From Kosakonia arachidis (GTDB taxonomy: Bacteria; Pseudomonadota; Gammaproteobacteria; Enterobacterales; Enterobacteriaceae), in assembly GCF_900116535.1 (NCBI RefSeq), contig NZ_FPAU01000003.1, positions 560,403 through 624,402 of the forward strand: a DNA stretch of 64,000 bases, in the 5' to 3' direction. Of this stretch, positions 8,450-20,883 are shown in pieces; the first letter of the stretch is position 1, and the number at the start of each line of letters is the position of its first letter. Below the pieces are notes generated by a model. It did no database searches, had not been told where the DNA came from, and saw only the letters and a program-made list of their open reading frames with translations. The translations under genes and the position numbers were made by a program.

Positions 8450-9625
8450 ATGCTCTGGTTAATGACGATGGGACGCCGTCTCAACGGTGTTTACGTCGCT
8501 TTTATGATCGTTGCGTTTATGATGGGGGTTGCCGGTGCTGTGCAGGCGCCGACGCTTAGCCTGTTTCTCAGCCGCGAAGTGGGTGCCCAGCCTTTCTGGA
8601 TTGGGCTGTTTTATACCGTCAACGCGGTAGCCGGGATCTTGATCAGCCTGTTGCTGGCAAAACGTTCCGATAACCAGGGCGATCGTCGCAAGCTGATCCT
8701 CTTTTGCTGCCTGATGGCGGTGGGTAACGCACTGCTGTTTGCCTTCAATCGTCACTATCTGACGCTTATCACCTGTGGCGTGCTACTGGCCTCGCTCGCC
8801 AGTACCGCAATGCCGCAACTCTTTGCGCTGGCGCGCGAATATGCCGACAGTTCTGCGCGGGAAGTGGTGATGTTCAGTTCGGTGATGCGCGCACAGCTCT
8901 CGCTGGCGTGGGTGATTGGCCCGCCGCTGGCGTTTATGCTGGCGCTCAATTACGGCTTTACCGCTATGTTCACCGTTGCTGCCGGACTTTTTGTGATAAG
9001 CCTGGTGATGATTGCATTCTGGCTGCCCTCGGTGCCGCGCGTGGCGCAGCCCGTCGTCGCAGTGACGGAAGTGAGCGGCTGGGATGATAAGAACGTGCGC
9101 ATGCTGTTTATCGCCTCAACGCTGATGTGGACCTGCAACACCATGTACATTATCGACATGCCACTGTGGATTAGCCAGGAACTGGGGCTACCGGATAAAC
9201 TCGCCGGGATCCTGATGGGCACTGCAGCAGGCCTGGAGATCCCGGCGATGATCCTGGCCGGGTATTTTGTTAAACATCTGGGCAAGCGGCGGATGATGGT
9301 GACTGCCGTCGCCGCAGGTGTGGTGTTTTATCTGGGTCTGATCTTCTTCCACAGCCAAATGGCGCTGTTGGTGCTGCAATTGTTCAATGCGATCTTTATC
9401 GGCATCGTCGCCGGTATCGGTATGCTGTGGTTTCAGGATTTAATGCCAGGGCGTGCCGGTTCGGCGACAACGCTGTTTACCAATAGTATTTCAACCGGAG
9501 TGATTCTTGCTGGGGTGATTCAGGGCGCGCTGGCGCAACGTTTTAGCCACGGGGTTGTGTACATAGGGATTGCGGTGATTTCCGTGGTGGCGCTGCTGCT
9601 GACCAGCCGCGTGAAAGAGGTGTAA
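8450..9625 (+). CDS. setA: sugar efflux transporter SetA
   Basis: Major facilitator superfamily exporter (SET family) for sugars such as lactose and some glucosides in the inner membrane. The protein has 391 residues with about 12 hydrophobic segments (e.g. VAFMIVAFMMGVAGAVQAPTL) and the MFS loop 2–3 motif region KRSDNQGDRRK at about residues 67–77. I chose ATG 8450, which has AAAGGAAA upstream and gives MLWLMTMGRRLNGVY as in the family; an upstream start at 8408 would overlap the sgrS terminator zone. It lies directly after sgrS, consistent with its role in relieving sugar-phosphate stress. Confidence 0.94.
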   Translation: MLWLMTMGRRLNGVYVAFMIVAFMMGVAGAVQAPTLSLFLSREVGAQPFWIGLFYTVNAVAGILISLLLAKRSDNQGDRRKLILFCCLMAVGNALLFAFNRHYLTLITCGVLLASLASTAMPQLFALAREYADSSAREVVMFSSVMRAQLSLAWVIGPPLAFMLALNYGFTAMFTVAAGLFVISLVMIAFWLPSVPRVAQPVVAVTEVSGWDDKNVRMLFIASTLMWTCNTMYIIDMPLWISQELGLPDKLAGILMGTAAGLEIPAMILAGYFVKHLGKRRMMVTAVAAGVVFYLGLIFFHSQMALLVLQLFNAIFIGIVAGIGMLWFQDLMPGRAGSATTLFTNSISTGVILAGVIQGALAQRFSHGVVYIGIAVISVVALLLTSRVKEV

Positions 9626-9668
9626 GTTTTTGTTTGCCAGGTGTCTGGCGGTGATCGCGACGGTTTGC

Positions 9669-9700
9669 TTGCCGGATAAGCGTTAACGCCATCCGGCAAG
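9669..9700. repeat. REP (palindromic unit) element
   Basis: TTGCCGGAT and ATCCGGCAA form an imperfect palindrome around AAGCGTTAACGCC, matching the repetitive extragenic palindrome consensus of E. coli and Salmonella. It lies between the convergent ends of setA and leuD, where it could stabilise mRNA 3' ends or act as a termination-linked structure. Only one unit is present. Confidence 0.85.
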
Positions 9701-9713
9701 TCGTCTGCTTTTG

Positions 9714-10319
9714 TTAGCTCATAAACGTCGGTTGCTTGCTTTCGTAAGTGGCAATCGCGTCTTCATGCTGCAGCGTCAGGCCAATGCTGTCCAGACCGTT
9801 CAGCATGCAGTGACGGCGGAAGGCATCGATGTTAAAGCTATAGGATTTCCCGCCCGCTTTTACCACCTGTGCTTCGAGATCCACCTCAAAGGTCGTACCT
9901 GGGTTGTTCTGTACCAGCGTGAACAGTGCATCGACATCTTCTTCGCCCAGCGTCACCGGCAGCAACTGGTTGTTAAAGCTGTTGCCATAGAAGATATCAG
10001 CGAAGCTTGGCGCAATTACTACTTTGAAGCCGTAATCGGTCAGTGCCCACGGCGCATGCTCGCGTGAGGAACCGCAGCCGAAGTTTTCGCGCGCCAGCAA
10101 AATGGAGGCGCCTTTGTATTGCGGAAAGTTCAGGACGAATTCTGGGTTCGGTTGCTCGCCTTTATCATCAAGGAAGCGCCAGTCATTAAACAGATGGGCG
10201 CCAAAACCGGTACGTGTAACCTTCTGCAGGAACTGTTTCGGGATAATAGCGTCCGTATCGACATTGGCGGCATCCAGCGGAACAACCAGGCCGGTGTGTT
10301 GGGTAAATTTTTCTGCCAT
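9714..10319 (-). CDS. leuD: 3-isopropylmalate dehydratase small subunit LeuD
   Basis: With LeuC it isomerises 2-isopropylmalate to 3-isopropylmalate in leucine synthesis. The 201 residues carry the swivelling domain of the aconitase family, with [12 protein letters not shown] near the start and the substrate-binding [14 protein letters not shown] at about residues 79–92. It is the last gene of leuABCD, ten bases after leuC, and ends near the REP element at 9669–9700. The length equals the E. coli protein. Confidence 0.97.
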   Translation of the reverse strand: MAEKFTQHTGLVVPLDAANVDTDAIIPKQFLQKVTRTGFGAHLFNDWRFLDDKGEQPNPEFVLNFPQYKGASILLARENFGCGSSREHAPWALTDYGFKVVIAPSFADIFYGNSFNNQLLPVTLGEEDVDALFTLVQNNPGTTFEVDLEAQVVKAGGKSYSFNIDAFRRHCMLNGLDSIGLTLQHEDAIATYESKQPTFMS

Positions 10320-10329
10320 GGTGAGCTCC

Positions 10330-11727
10330 TTACAGGCTACGAATATCGGCGAAATGACCGGTTACCGCCGCAGCGGCAGCCATTGCCGGGCTGACCAGAT
10401 GCGTGCGTCCGCCGCGACCCTGACGGCCTTCAAAGTTACGGTTACTGGTGGAGGCGCAACGTTCGCCGGGGTTCAGGCGGTCGTTGTTCATTGCCAGGCA
10501 CATAGAGCAGCCAGGCAAACGCCATTCGAAACCGGCTTCGATAAAGATCTTATCCAGTCCTTCCGCTTCCGCCTGCGCTTTCACCGGACCTGAACCTGGC
10601 ACCACCAGCGCCTGTACGCCAGGCGCGACTTTGCGGCCTTTCGCGATCTCCGCTGCGGCGCGTAAATCTTCAATACGCGAGTTTGTACAGGAACCGATAA
10701 ACACTTTATCAATCGCCACTTCAGTCAGTGGAATGCCCGGTTTCAGGCCCATGTAGGCCAGTGCTTTTTCCGCTGAGGCGCGCTCAACCGGATCGGCGAA
10801 CGATGCCGGATCGGGAATGATATCCGTCACCGAAATCACCTGGCCCGGATTGGTGCCCCAGGTTACCTGCGGCGCGATCTCTTCTGCCTGCAAGGTCACA
10901 ACCGTGTCGAAAGTTGCCCCTTCGTCGGTATGCAACGTTTTCCAGTAAGCAACAGCCTCATCAAAATCTTTGCCTTTCGGCGCATGCAGACGGCCTTTCA
11001 CGTAATTAAAGGTGATGTCGTCCGGGGCCACAAGACCGGCTTTCGCACCCATCTCAATTGCCATATTGCACAGCGTCATGCGGCCTTCCATGCTCAACGC
11101 ACGAATTGCATCACCGCAGAATTCAACCACGTGACCGGTGCCACCTGCGCTACCCGTTTTGCCGATGATCGCTAACACGATATCTTTGGCGGTGATCCCC
11201 GGTGCCGCAGTACCTTTTACTTCGATTTTCATGGTCTTAGCGCGACCCTGTTTCAGGGTCTGCGTTGCCAGCACATGCTCAACTTCCGACGTGCCGATAC
11301 CGAAGGCCAGTGCGCCAAACGCGCCGTGGGTTGCGGTGTGCGAATCGCCACAAACAATGGTCATACCCGGCAGGGTAATACCTTGTTCTGGTCCCATTAC
11401 GTGGACAATCCCTTGGTATGGGTGATTCAGGTCATACAGTTCAACGCCGAATTCGTTGCAGTTTTTGATCAATTCCTGCATCTGGATGCGCGCCATTTCG
11501 CCGGAAGCGTTAATGTCTTTGGTCTGCGTGGAGACGTTATGATCCATGGTAGCGAACGTTTTACCCGGCTGGCGCACCGGACGTTTGTGCGCACGCAGGC
11601 CGTCAAATGCCTGCGGCGAGGTCACTTCGTGCACCAGATGGCGATCGATATACAGCAATGGAGTCTCGTTGGGTGCTTCATACACAACGTGCGCATCAAA
11701 CAATTTTTCGTACAAACTCTTAGCCAT
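10330..11727 (-). CDS. leuC: 3-isopropylmalate dehydratase large subunit LeuC
   Basis: Iron-sulfur subunit of isopropylmalate isomerase, 465 residues. The [4Fe-4S] ligands fit the cysteines in [12 protein letters not shown] (about residue 347) and in [10 protein letters not shown] (about 407–410). The aconitase-type substrate motifs MDHNVSTQ and [18 protein letters not shown] are also present. It lies two bases downstream of leuB, which suggests coupled translation in the leucine operon. Confidence 0.98.
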   Translation of the reverse strand: MAKSLYEKLFDAHVVYEAPNETPLLYIDRHLVHEVTSPQAFDGLRAHKRPVRQPGKTFATMDHNVSTQTKDINASGEMARIQMQELIKNCNEFGVELYDLNHPYQGIVHVMGPEQGITLPGMTIVCGDSHTATHGAFGALAFGIGTSEVEHVLATQTLKQGRAKTMKIEVKGTAAPGITAKDIVLAIIGKTGSAGGTGHVVEFCGDAIRALSMEGRMTLCNMAIEMGAKAGLVAPDDITFNYVKGRLHAPKGKDFDEAVAYWKTLHTDEGATFDTVVTLQAEEIAPQVTWGTNPGQVISVTDIIPDPASFADPVERASAEKALAYMGLKPGIPLTEVAIDKVFIGSCTNSRIEDLRAAAEIAKGRKVAPGVQALVVPGSGPVKAQAEAEGLDKIFIEAGFEWRLPGCSMCLAMNNDRLNPGERCASTSNRNFEGRQGRGGRTHLVSPAMAAAAAVTGHFADIRSL

Positions 11728-11729
11728 GA

Positions 11730-14392
<2,663 letters not shown>

Positions 14393-14433
14393 GGTTTAGG
14401 TCCTTGTTATCTGAGGTCGCCTCGCTACGAGCA

Positions 14434-14463
14434 TAAAAAAACCCGCGCCAAGGCGCGGGTTTC
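14434..14463 (-). terminator. leucine operon attenuator terminator
   Basis: On the minus strand AAACCCGCGCC and GGCGCGGGTTT form a strong GC stem followed by a run of six to seven U. It lies between leuL and leuA, 20 bases after the leuL stop codon. This is the expected position of the attenuator that forms when leucine is plentiful. Confidence 0.95.
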
Positions 14464-14483
14464 TGTCTTAACTGGCAGACAAT

Positions 14484-14570
14484 TCAACTCTGAATGTCGT
14501 CCGCCGGTCTACCGCGCACAAGTGATGCGTTTAGTAGTAGTAGACCAACGAAACCGACGTTACGAATCAT
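14484..14570 (-). CDS. leuL: leucine leader peptide LeuL
   Basis: A 28-residue regulatory peptide, MIRNVGFVGLLLLNASLVRG, then RPADDIQS. Four consecutive leucine codons, all the rare CTA, lie at residues 10–13. Ribosome stalling there under leucine shortage is known in the family to favour the antiterminator over the attenuator at 14434–14463. CTGGAG, 9 bases before ATG 14570, serves as the ribosome binding site. The length and the position of the Leu run match E. coli LeuL, while several residues differ. Confidence 0.93.
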   Translation of the reverse strand: MIRNVGFVGLLLLNASLVRGRPADDIQS

Positions 14571-14597
14571 GAATCAAGCTCCAGGAAAAACGTTATG

Positions 14598-14632
14598 CTT
14601 TTAGTGGTACTGGATACGCTTGTCAAAGTCAA
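14598..14632 (-). promoter_or_regulatory. leu operon promoter
   Basis: On the minus strand a -35 TTGACA (14621–14626), 17 bases, then TAAAAG (14598–14603) as the -10 lie just before leuL. A second overlapping TTGACT sits at 14627–14632. The TATCCAGTA spacer and AAAAGCATA context resemble the E. coli leu promoter. The transcription start was not determined. Confidence 0.6.
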
Positions 14633-15045
14633 CCCCTGCTCCTGAAAACCATCTTCAGAACAGGTGGATTGTATGGCTTCTTTTTAGTTAATTATCCTGT
14701 CATCTTGAATGAAATGCGTATTTCGTGCGAATCGATATATTGAGTGTTTGTTAATGGACGACCACGAGTTTAAAGGTCAATTTACAGAACAAGCCTTTTG
14801 CGATTTGCGTTAGGGGGTGGATGGTGGTTATGGTTACCAACAGATGAGTTTCGGAATGTTTGATAAAGTAAAGGTATATTAATCAATCATTGATTAGCGT
14901 ATTAATTATCGTCACCTTCTCTTTGAGGAAATATAAAAAAATATTTAAATATTCCTAATTTTTCACGCTTTGCTTCTAATAATGCTATATGCATGATACA
15001 TCATCTTCCTGAATATTATTATTACACAATTAAGGGAGTTTTATC
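14633..15045. promoter_or_regulatory. AT-rich leuL–leuO intergenic control region
   Basis: About 410 bases with no gene. It is strongly AT-rich, with runs such as TTAATCAATCATTGATTAGCG (the palindrome AATCAATGATT lies near 14882–14894) and ATATAAAAAAATATTTAAATAT around 14930–14952. In E. coli the same interval is an H-NS and LeuO target that silences leuO. AAGGGAG just before ATG 15046 is the leuO ribosome binding site. I cannot pick a certain leuO promoter. Confidence 0.55.
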
Positions 15046-16008
15046 ATGACGACGGATTGCAATGTTCCTGGGGAATCTATTGACAACCATCAGGTGGTCG
15101 ATGTGGTCAAACCACAGTTGCGTTCAGTAGATCTTAATTTACTAACCGTTTTTGATGCGGTGATGCAGGAACAAAACATTACCCGTGCGGCGCATGTGCT
15201 GGGAATGTCACAACCCGCTGTGAGTAATGCCGTTGCGCGGCTTAAAGTCATGTTTAACGACGAGCTGTTTATCCGCTATGGCCGTGGGATTCAGCCCACT
15301 GCGCGTTCATATCAACTGTTTGGCTCGATCCGTCAGGCATTGCAGTTGGTACAAAATGAGTTGCCCGGTCCAGGATTTGATCCACAGAGCAGTGAGCGTG
15401 TATTTAATCTTTGTGTATGTAGTCCGCTGGATAACCTCTTAACGTCAATTATTTACAATCGAGTTGAAAAGACTGCACCTAATATTAATCTTGTCTTTAA
15501 AGCAGATCTTAATCACAGTACTGAACATCAATTGCGTTACCAGGAAATTGAATTTGTGATCGGCTACGAAGAGTTTCGTCGTCCGGAATTCTCTTGCGTT
15601 CCATTATTTAAAGACGAAATGGTGTTGGTAACCAGTAAAGAACATCCACGCACTGAGAATCTTGGGACCGAAGACAGTGTTTTCAATGAACAGCATGCAG
15701 TGGTCTTGCTGGACCATTATGCTTCCTTTAGTCAGCCCTGGTATGATACGGCGGAAAAGAAGAACTGTATTGCTTATCAGGGGATGGCAGTCACCAGTGT
15801 ATTGAACATTGTCGCCCAAACGAATTTGGTGACGATTGCGCCGCGTTGGTTGGTTGAACGCTTTGCTTATAGCCTGCCTTTGCAGGTATTACCTCTGCCG
15901 CTGGCGCTTAATACGCGCACTTGCTATCTCTCATGGCATGAAGCAGCAGGCCGTGATAAAGGCCATCAGTGGATGGAAGAATTACTGATCTCGGTTTGTA
16001 CTCTGTAA
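15046..16008 (+). CDS. leuO: LysR-type global regulator LeuO
   Basis: Transcription factor that antagonises H-NS silencing at many loci and activates the CRISPR and other stress loci in E. coli. The 320 residues include a LysR winged HTH at about 30–85 ([32 protein letters not shown]) and an effector-binding domain after residue 110. The first 25 residues ([16 protein letters not shown]) differ from E. coli and are a little longer. The gene body is noticeably more AT-rich than its neighbours (18 of 60 G+C in 15481–15540). It is transcribed away from the leu operon. Confidence 0.93.
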   Translation: MTTDCNVPGESIDNHQVVDVVKPQLRSVDLNLLTVFDAVMQEQNITRAAHVLGMSQPAVSNAVARLKVMFNDELFIRYGRGIQPTARSYQLFGSIRQALQLVQNELPGPGFDPQSSERVFNLCVCSPLDNLLTSIIYNRVEKTAPNINLVFKADLNHSTEHQLRYQEIEFVIGYEEFRRPEFSCVPLFKDEMVLVTSKEHPRTENLGTEDSVFNEQHAVVLLDHYASFSQPWYDTAEKKNCIAYQGMAVTSVLNIVAQTNLVTIAPRWLVERFAYSLPLQVLPLPLALNTRTCYLSWHEAAGRDKGHQWMEELLISVCTL

Positions 16009-16399
16009 TGTGTTGACGGAATAGATCGGCTTTTTTAGTCGGTTTATTCTGCTTAATTGTGCATGGGTAGTATTTTATTTCAATTTAGGTCTTCGGCGAC
16101 TTCCCGCATGGTGCTAAAAATGCATGATTTCCTGTACAACATGCCATTTGGATGATGAATGGTCATCGTCTTTCCTTATCACAGATGTTTCCACCAGATC
16201 TGATGCTCTCGCATTGTTATTCCTCTTTTGTATGCCATTGATGTCGGTGGTTTGCTAATTGCCTGCCAGATTTTGAGCGGTTATGGTAACTGCCATTCAT
16301 AATCAGAATGCAGGACTTCCTGCTCTGAACAGAGCGACAGAGTGGAAATGAGTTCCGCCGTCAGTCGACAAATAACAAATATAAGCCTGGAGGCAAAGC
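16009..16399. promoter_or_regulatory. leuO–ilvI intergenic region, presumed ilvIH promoter
   Basis: About 390 bases with no gene. In E. coli this interval carries the ilvIH promoter and several Lrp sites. Here I see AT-rich blocks (GTAGTATTTTATTTCAATTTAG near 16067–16088) and a small palindrome GCAGGACTTCCTGC at 16309–16322, 78 bases before ilvI. CCTGGAGG (16387–16394) is the ilvI ribosome binding site. I could not assign individual Lrp boxes or the -10 with confidence. Confidence 0.45.
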
Positions 16400-18124
16400 A
16401 TGGAGATGTTGTCTGGAGCCGAGATGGTCGTCCGATCGCTTATCGATCAAGGCGTAAAGAAAGTATTCGGCTACCCCGGAGGTGCAGTCCTGGATATCTA
16501 CGATGCCCTGCATACTGTTGGCGGTATTGAACATGTGTTGGTTCGTCATGAGCAGGCGGCGGTGCATATGGCCGACGGGCTGGCGCGGGCAACGGGTGAG
16601 GTTGGCGTCGTACTGGTCACGTCTGGCCCTGGTGCGACGAATGCAATCACGGGTATCGCTACCGCTTATATGGACTCCATCCCGCTGGTGGTGCTTTCCG
16701 GGCAGGTTGCAACATCGCTGATTGGTTATGACGCGTTTCAGGAATGCGACATGGTGGGAATTTCCCGTCCGGTGGTGAAGCATAGTTTCCTGGTCAAACA
16801 AACCGAAGACATTCCCGGCGTATTAAAGAAAGCGTTCTGGCTGGCTGCCAGTGGGCGCCCGGGGCCGGTGGTGGTGGATCTGCCGAAAGATATTATGAAC
16901 CCGGCCAACAAGCTGCCCTATTTCTGGCCGGAATCGGTCAGTATGCGGTCTTATAATCCGACGACGCAGGGGCACAAAGGACAAATCAAGCGCGCTTTGC
17001 AAACACTGGTGTCGGCGAAGAGGCCGGTAGTTTACGTGGGAGGCGGTGCGATTAACTCCGCATGCGAAACTCAGTTACGCCAGTTGGCTGAAAAACTGAA
17101 TTTGCCCGTGGTCTCGTCCTTAATGGGGTTGGGCGCGTTTCCGGCGTCGCATCGACAGGCGCTGGGTATGCTGGGCATGCACGGCACTTATGAAGCCAAT
17201 ATGACGATGCACCATTCCGATGTTATTTTCGCGGTTGGTGTGCGTTTTGACGATCGCACCACCAATAACCTGGCGAAGTACTGTCCGGATGCGACGGTCC
17301 TGCATATCGATATCGACCCCACTTCCATTTCCAAAACCGTACAGGCGGATGTGCCCATTGTCGGCGACGCACGGCTGGTTCTGGAACAAATGCTCGAGCT
17401 GCTGGAGCAGGAAGAGCAGCCACAGCCGCTGGATGATATCCGGGACTGGTGGTTGCGCATTGACCAGTGGCGTGCACGCCAGTGTCTGAAATATGACACC
17501 CAGAGTGAAAAGATCAAACCGCAGGCAGTAATTGAAGCTATCTGGCGTTTGACAAATGGCGATGCTTACGTTACTTCCGATGTTGGCCAGCATCAGATGT
17601 TTGCAGCGCTATACTACCATTTCGATAAACCGCGCCGCTGGATCAACTCCGGCGGGCTGGGCACGATGGGTTTTGGCTTACCTGCCGCGCTCGGCGTGAA
17701 GATGGCGCTGCCCGAGGAGACGGTTGTCTGTGTGACCGGCGATGGCAGTATCCAGATGAATATTCAGGAACTCTCCACGGCGTTGCAGTATGAGCTGCCG
17801 GTGCTGGTATTGAACCTCAATAACCGCTATTTGGGGATGGTGAAGCAGTGGCAGGACATGATCTATTCCGGCCGCCATTCACAATCTTATATGGAGTCGT
17901 TGCCTGATTTTGCGCGCCTGGCGGAAGCTTACGGTCATGTGGGAATTCGTATTACACGTCCGGATGAGCTGGAAGCAAAGCTGGCGGAAGCGCTGGAGCA
18001 GGTGAAAAGCAATCGCCTGGTGTTTGTTGATGTTACCGTTGACGGTAGTGAGCACGTTTATCCGATGCAGATCCGCGGCGGCGGCATGGATGAGATGTGG
18101 TTGAGCAAAACGGAGAGAACCTGA
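16400..18124 (+). CDS. ilvI: acetolactate synthase III large subunit IlvI
   Basis: Thiamine-diphosphate and FAD-dependent condensation of pyruvate to acetolactate or acetohydroxybutyrate, the first shared step of Ile, Val and Leu synthesis. It has 574 residues, as in E. coli. The catalytic glutamate is in [12 protein letters not shown] (about residue 47) and the TPP-binding motif is [12 protein letters not shown] followed by NNRYLGMV (about 447–480). It starts at ATG 16400 behind CCTGGAGG. It is the first gene of ilvIH, with two bases between it and ilvH. Confidence 0.97.
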   Translation: MEMLSGAEMVVRSLIDQGVKKVFGYPGGAVLDIYDALHTVGGIEHVLVRHEQAAVHMADGLARATGEVGVVLVTSGPGATNAITGIATAYMDSIPLVVLSGQVATSLIGYDAFQECDMVGISRPVVKHSFLVKQTEDIPGVLKKAFWLAASGRPGPVVVDLPKDIMNPANKLPYFWPESVSMRSYNPTTQGHKGQIKRALQTLVSAKRPVVYVGGGAINSACETQLRQLAEKLNLPVVSSLMGLGAFPASHRQALGMLGMHGTYEANMTMHHSDVIFAVGVRFDDRTTNNLAKYCPDATVLHIDIDPTSISKTVQADVPIVGDARLVLEQMLELLEQEEQPQPLDDIRDWWLRIDQWRARQCLKYDTQSEKIKPQAVIEAIWRLTNGDAYVTSDVGQHQMFAALYYHFDKPRRWINSGGLGTMGFGLPAALGVKMALPEETVVCVTGDGSIQMNIQELSTALQYELPVLVLNLNNRYLGMVKQWQDMIYSGRHSQSYMESLPDFARLAEAYGHVGIRITRPDELEAKLAEALEQVKSNRLVFVDVTVDGSEHVYPMQIRGGGMDEMWLSKTERT

Positions 18125-18126
18125 TT

Positions 18127-18618
18127 ATGCGCCGGATACTGTCTGTACTACTGGAAAATGAATCGGGCGCGTTATCGCGCGTGATTGGCCTGTTCTCTCA
18201 GCGCGGTTACAACATAGAAAGCCTGACCGTTGCGCCGACTGACGATCCCACCTTATCGCGGATGACGATCCAGACTGTCGGCGATCAAAAGGTTCTGGAG
18301 CAGATCGAAAAGCAACTGCACAAGCTGGTTGATGTATTACGCGTGAACGAGCTAGGGCAGGGAGCATATGTTGAACGTGAAATTATGTTGGTGAAGATTC
18401 AGGCCAGCGGTTATGGTCGCGAAGAGGTGAAACGCAATGCCGAGATTTTCCGCGGACAGATCATTGACGTTACGCCGTCGATTTACACGGTTCAGCTCGC
18501 AGGTACCAGTGACAAACTGGATGCTTTTTTAGCCACGATTCGTGATGTGGCGAAAATTGTTGAAGTTGCGCGTTCCGGTGTGGTGGGGTTGTCGCGCGGC
18601 GATAAAATCATGCGCTGA
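18127..18618 (+). CDS. ilvH: acetolactate synthase III regulatory subunit IlvH
   Basis: Small subunit that activates IlvI and gives valine feedback inhibition. It has 163 residues. The N-terminal ACT domain ([21 protein letters not shown], residues 1–75) binds valine, and the C-terminal ACT-like half follows. I chose ATG 18127, two bases after the ilvI stop, rather than the in-frame start at 18097 inside ilvI. A strong terminator follows at 18646–18675. Confidence 0.97.
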   Translation: MRRILSVLLENESGALSRVIGLFSQRGYNIESLTVAPTDDPTLSRMTIQTVGDQKVLEQIEKQLHKLVDVLRVNELGQGAYVEREIMLVKIQASGYGREEVKRNAEIFRGQIIDVTPSIYTVQLAGTSDKLDAFLATIRDVAKIVEVARSGVVGLSRGDKIMR

Positions 18619-18645
18619 ATAGAATAACCTTCCATATTTTTTACA

Positions 18646-18675
18646 GGCCCGGTGTTCTACGCCGGGTTTTTTTTT
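18646..18675 (+). terminator. ilvIH terminator
   Basis: GCCCGG and CCGGG pair around TGTTCTACG, followed by a run of nine T. It lies 28 bases after the ilvH stop codon and ends the ilvIH transcript before cra. Confidence 0.9.
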
Positions 18676-18798
18676 GCGAAATCCGCCGGAACCAGAGATG
18701 AAAGCGGTTGCCGGAGTGAGCATTCTGCGCTTAGATGTTAAGGGTTTTAACCTATATCCCTAAAAAGGTTATGGAGTACATTAATTTAAGGGGCAATT

Positions 18799-19803
18799 GT
18801 GAAACTGGATGAAATCGCCCGGCTAGCCGGCGTCTCACGAACCACGGCAAGCTACGTCATTAATGGTAAGGCGAAGCAGTATCGTGTCAGCGACAAAACC
18901 GTTGAGAAAGTAATGGCGGTTGTTCGTGAGCATAACTACCACCCAAATGCGGTGGCGGCTGGCCTGCGCGCAGGACGCACTCGTTCGATTGGGCTGGTGA
19001 TCCCGGATCTTGAAAACACGAGCTACACCCGAATTGCCAACTACCTGGAGCGCCAGGCACGTCAGCGCGGCTATCAGTTGCTGATCGCCTGCTCGGAAGA
19101 TCAACCCGATAATGAAATGCGCTGTATCGAGCATCTGTTGCAGCGGCAGGTGGACGCTATTATTGTCTCTACCTCATTGCCGCCAGAGCATCCGTTCTAT
19201 CAGCGCTGGGCCAATGATTCTTTCCCGATTGTCGCACTGGATCGCGCGCTGGATCGTGAACACTTCACCAGTGTTGTTGGTGCCGATCAGGATGACTCGG
19301 AGATGCTGGCCGCAGAACTGCGTAAATTTCCGGCGGAGCGCGTACTTTATCTTGGGGCGTTACCGGAGCTATCTGTCAGTTTCCTGCGTGAGCAGGGCTT
19401 CCGTACCGCGTGGAAAGACGATCCGCGTGAAGTGCAATATCTCTATGCCAATAGCTACGAGCGTGAAGCCGCCGCTCAGCTATTTGATAAATGGCTGGAA
19501 ACTAATCCTATGCCACAGGCGATGTTTATAACGTCGTTTGCGTTATTGCAGGGTGTGCTTGACGTTACGTTACGTCGCGACGGTAAATTGCCGTCGGATC
19601 TGGCGATTGCGACTTTTGGCGATCACGAACTGCTCGATTTCCTGCAATGCCCGGTTCTTGCTGTGGCGCAGCGCCATCGCGATGTTGCGGAGCGGGTTCT
19701 GGAAATTGTGCTGGCAAGCCTCGACGAACCGCGTAAACCGAAAGCGGGTCTTAGTCGTATCCGGCGTAATCTTTACCGTCGCGGGATATTAAGTCGCGTA
19801 TAA
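18799..19803 (+). CDS. cra: catabolite repressor/activator Cra (FruR)
   Basis: LacI-family regulator of glycolytic and gluconeogenic flux that responds to fructose 1-phosphate and fructose bisphosphate. It has 334 residues: an HTH and hinge at 1–60 ([22 protein letters not shown]) and a periplasmic-binding-like effector domain at about 62–334. The start is GTG 18799 after AAGGGGC, giving the family N-terminus. It is transcribed alone, with a terminator at 19812. There are several substitutions against K-12 in the effector domain, none at obvious key positions. Confidence 0.96.
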   Translation: MKLDEIARLAGVSRTTASYVINGKAKQYRVSDKTVEKVMAVVREHNYHPNAVAAGLRAGRTRSIGLVIPDLENTSYTRIANYLERQARQRGYQLLIACSEDQPDNEMRCIEHLLQRQVDAIIVSTSLPPEHPFYQRWANDSFPIVALDRALDREHFTSVVGADQDDSEMLAAELRKFPAERVLYLGALPELSVSFLREQGFRTAWKDDPREVQYLYANSYEREAAAQLFDKWLETNPMPQAMFITSFALLQGVLDVTLRRDGKLPSDLAIATFGDHELLDFLQCPVLAVAQRHRDVAERVLEIVLASLDEPRKPKAGLSRIRRNLYRRGILSRV

Positions 19804-19811
19804 GTTCAGAT

Positions 19812-19836
19812 AAAGGCAGCGTAGGCTGCCTTTTTT
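19812..19836 (+). terminator. cra terminator
   Basis: AAAGGCAGC and GCTGCCTTT pair around GTAG, and the T run extends past the stem. It begins 9 bases after the cra stop. Confidence 0.9.
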
Positions 19837-20332
19837 GTTTTGTTATCTTGCCTTTACTCAAATTATTACCTGCTGGCTTTTAAGAGAAATCCTTAATTTT
19901 TATACGGGGGCGAGATAAGTTAATTCCAGCTGCTTTTTTAAAGAGAGTTTTAAAAGGATATTTTTAAAGCAGCAATTATGATTTCTGTCTTAAATTGTTA
20001 CATCTCAGAAAAGTGTTACCTTTTTCTATTAGCACACATTATCGATGTAGGGCTATTTCCTGGTGATGAGGCCGTTGCGCTCAGTATGAAGGGGTGCAAT
20101 TGGTGCTGTTCAGTTGGGGCGATATGTCTTAAAATGCCGCCCGCGTCGCAAACTGACACTTTATATTTCGCGCGCAGGAATCAAATGGTTTTAAACGCGG
20201 ATACGCATATTCTGTTTTTTTCTTGCAAATATTCATGACGTTAATTTGCCTCGTACGTTGAGCACTAATTCACCTTTGCAGATATTCACTGTAAATAAGA
20301 GATCTTTTGTTCTGGTTAGCCTTTGCGCTGGC

Positions 20333-20362
20333 TTGACAAGCTTTTCCTTCGCTCCGTAAACT
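20333..20362 (+). promoter_or_regulatory. mraZ (dcw cluster) promoter
   Basis: A consensus -35 TTGACA (20333–20338), 18 bases, then TAAACT (20357–20362) lie about 60 bases before mraZ. Position and sequence agree with the E. coli mra promoter, which drives the first genes of the division and cell-wall cluster. Confidence 0.75.
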
Positions 20363-20369
20363 CCCTTAG

Positions 20370-20394
20370 TGGGGATTTGTGGGATAAAGTGGTG
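20370..20394 (+). promoter_or_regulatory. MraZ operator (three TGGG-type direct repeats)
   Basis: TGGGG, TGGGA and TGGTG are spaced exactly 10 bases start to start (20370, 20380, 20390), just downstream of the mraZ -10 box. MraZ of E. coli is known to bind TGGGN direct repeats separated by five bases and repress its own operon. The third repeat is imperfect. Confidence 0.8.
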
Positions 20395-20422
20395 AAAAGG
20401 GTCACTTGGGGGTGAATCGGGC

Positions 20423-20881
20423 ATGTTCCGTGGCGCGACGTTAGTCAATCTCGACAGTAAAGGGCGGTTAGCCGTTCCGACTCGTTATCGGGATTTGCTG
20501 CTGGAGAATGCCTCTGGTCAGATGGTGTGTACCATCGACATTCGCCATTCATGCCTGCTGCTTTATCCCCTTCCTGAATGGGAAATTATTGAGCAAAAAC
20601 TGGCGCGCCTGTCGAGCATGAACCCGCTTGAGCGACGCGTACAACGTTTATTGCTGGGGCATGCCAGCGAGTGCCAGATGGATAGCGCCGGGCGTTTATT
20701 GATTGCGCCTGTTTTACGGCAGCATGCCGGGCTAACCAAAGAAGTGATGCTGGTCGGGCAGTTCAATAAATTTGAGCTGTGGGACGAAACGACCTGGTAT
20801 CAACAGGTCAAGGAAGATATCGACGCTGAGCAATCGGGTTCTGAAGGACTTTCAGATCGGTTGCAGGATTTGTCTCTGTAA
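20423..20881 (+). CDS. mraZ: transcriptional regulator MraZ
   Basis: DNA-binding protein of the AbrB-like (SpoVT/MraZ) fold that forms a ring oligomer and represses the dcw operon. It has 152 residues with two tandem MraZ domains: about 5–50 ([25 protein letters not shown]) and 77–125 ([18 protein letters not shown]), each with a DxxGRL motif. First gene of the cluster; its TAA shares bases with the ATGATG run that starts rsmH. Autoregulation is supported by the repeats at 20370–20394. Confidence 0.95.
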   Translation: MFRGATLVNLDSKGRLAVPTRYRDLLLENASGQMVCTIDIRHSCLLLYPLPEWEIIEQKLARLSSMNPLERRVQRLLLGHASECQMDSAGRLLIAPVLRQHAGLTKEVMLVGQFNKFELWDETTWYQQVKEDIDAEQSGSEGLSDRLQDLSL

Positions 20882-20883
20882 TG

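Larger units (their letters stand above)
19837..20422 (+). promoter_or_regulatory. cra–mraZ intergenic region with dcw leader
   Basis: About 590 bases without a convincing gene. The first half is AT-rich and holds an inverted repeat GCTGCTTT (19930–19937) / AAAGCAGC (19967–19974). An open frame of 86 codons at 19978–20238 has no ribosome binding site and no coding-like composition, so I do not call it. The last 90 bases hold the mraZ promoter and MraZ operator, listed separately. Confidence 0.5.

Noticed and set aside
9669-9700. REP element as an insertion site or mobile unit
   Set aside because: A single palindromic unit without a flanking element or duplication; it is an ordinary REP.
19978-20238. 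86-codon frame in the cra–mraZ gap
   Set aside because: There is no ribosome binding site in range, composition is not coding-like and no family features are seen.
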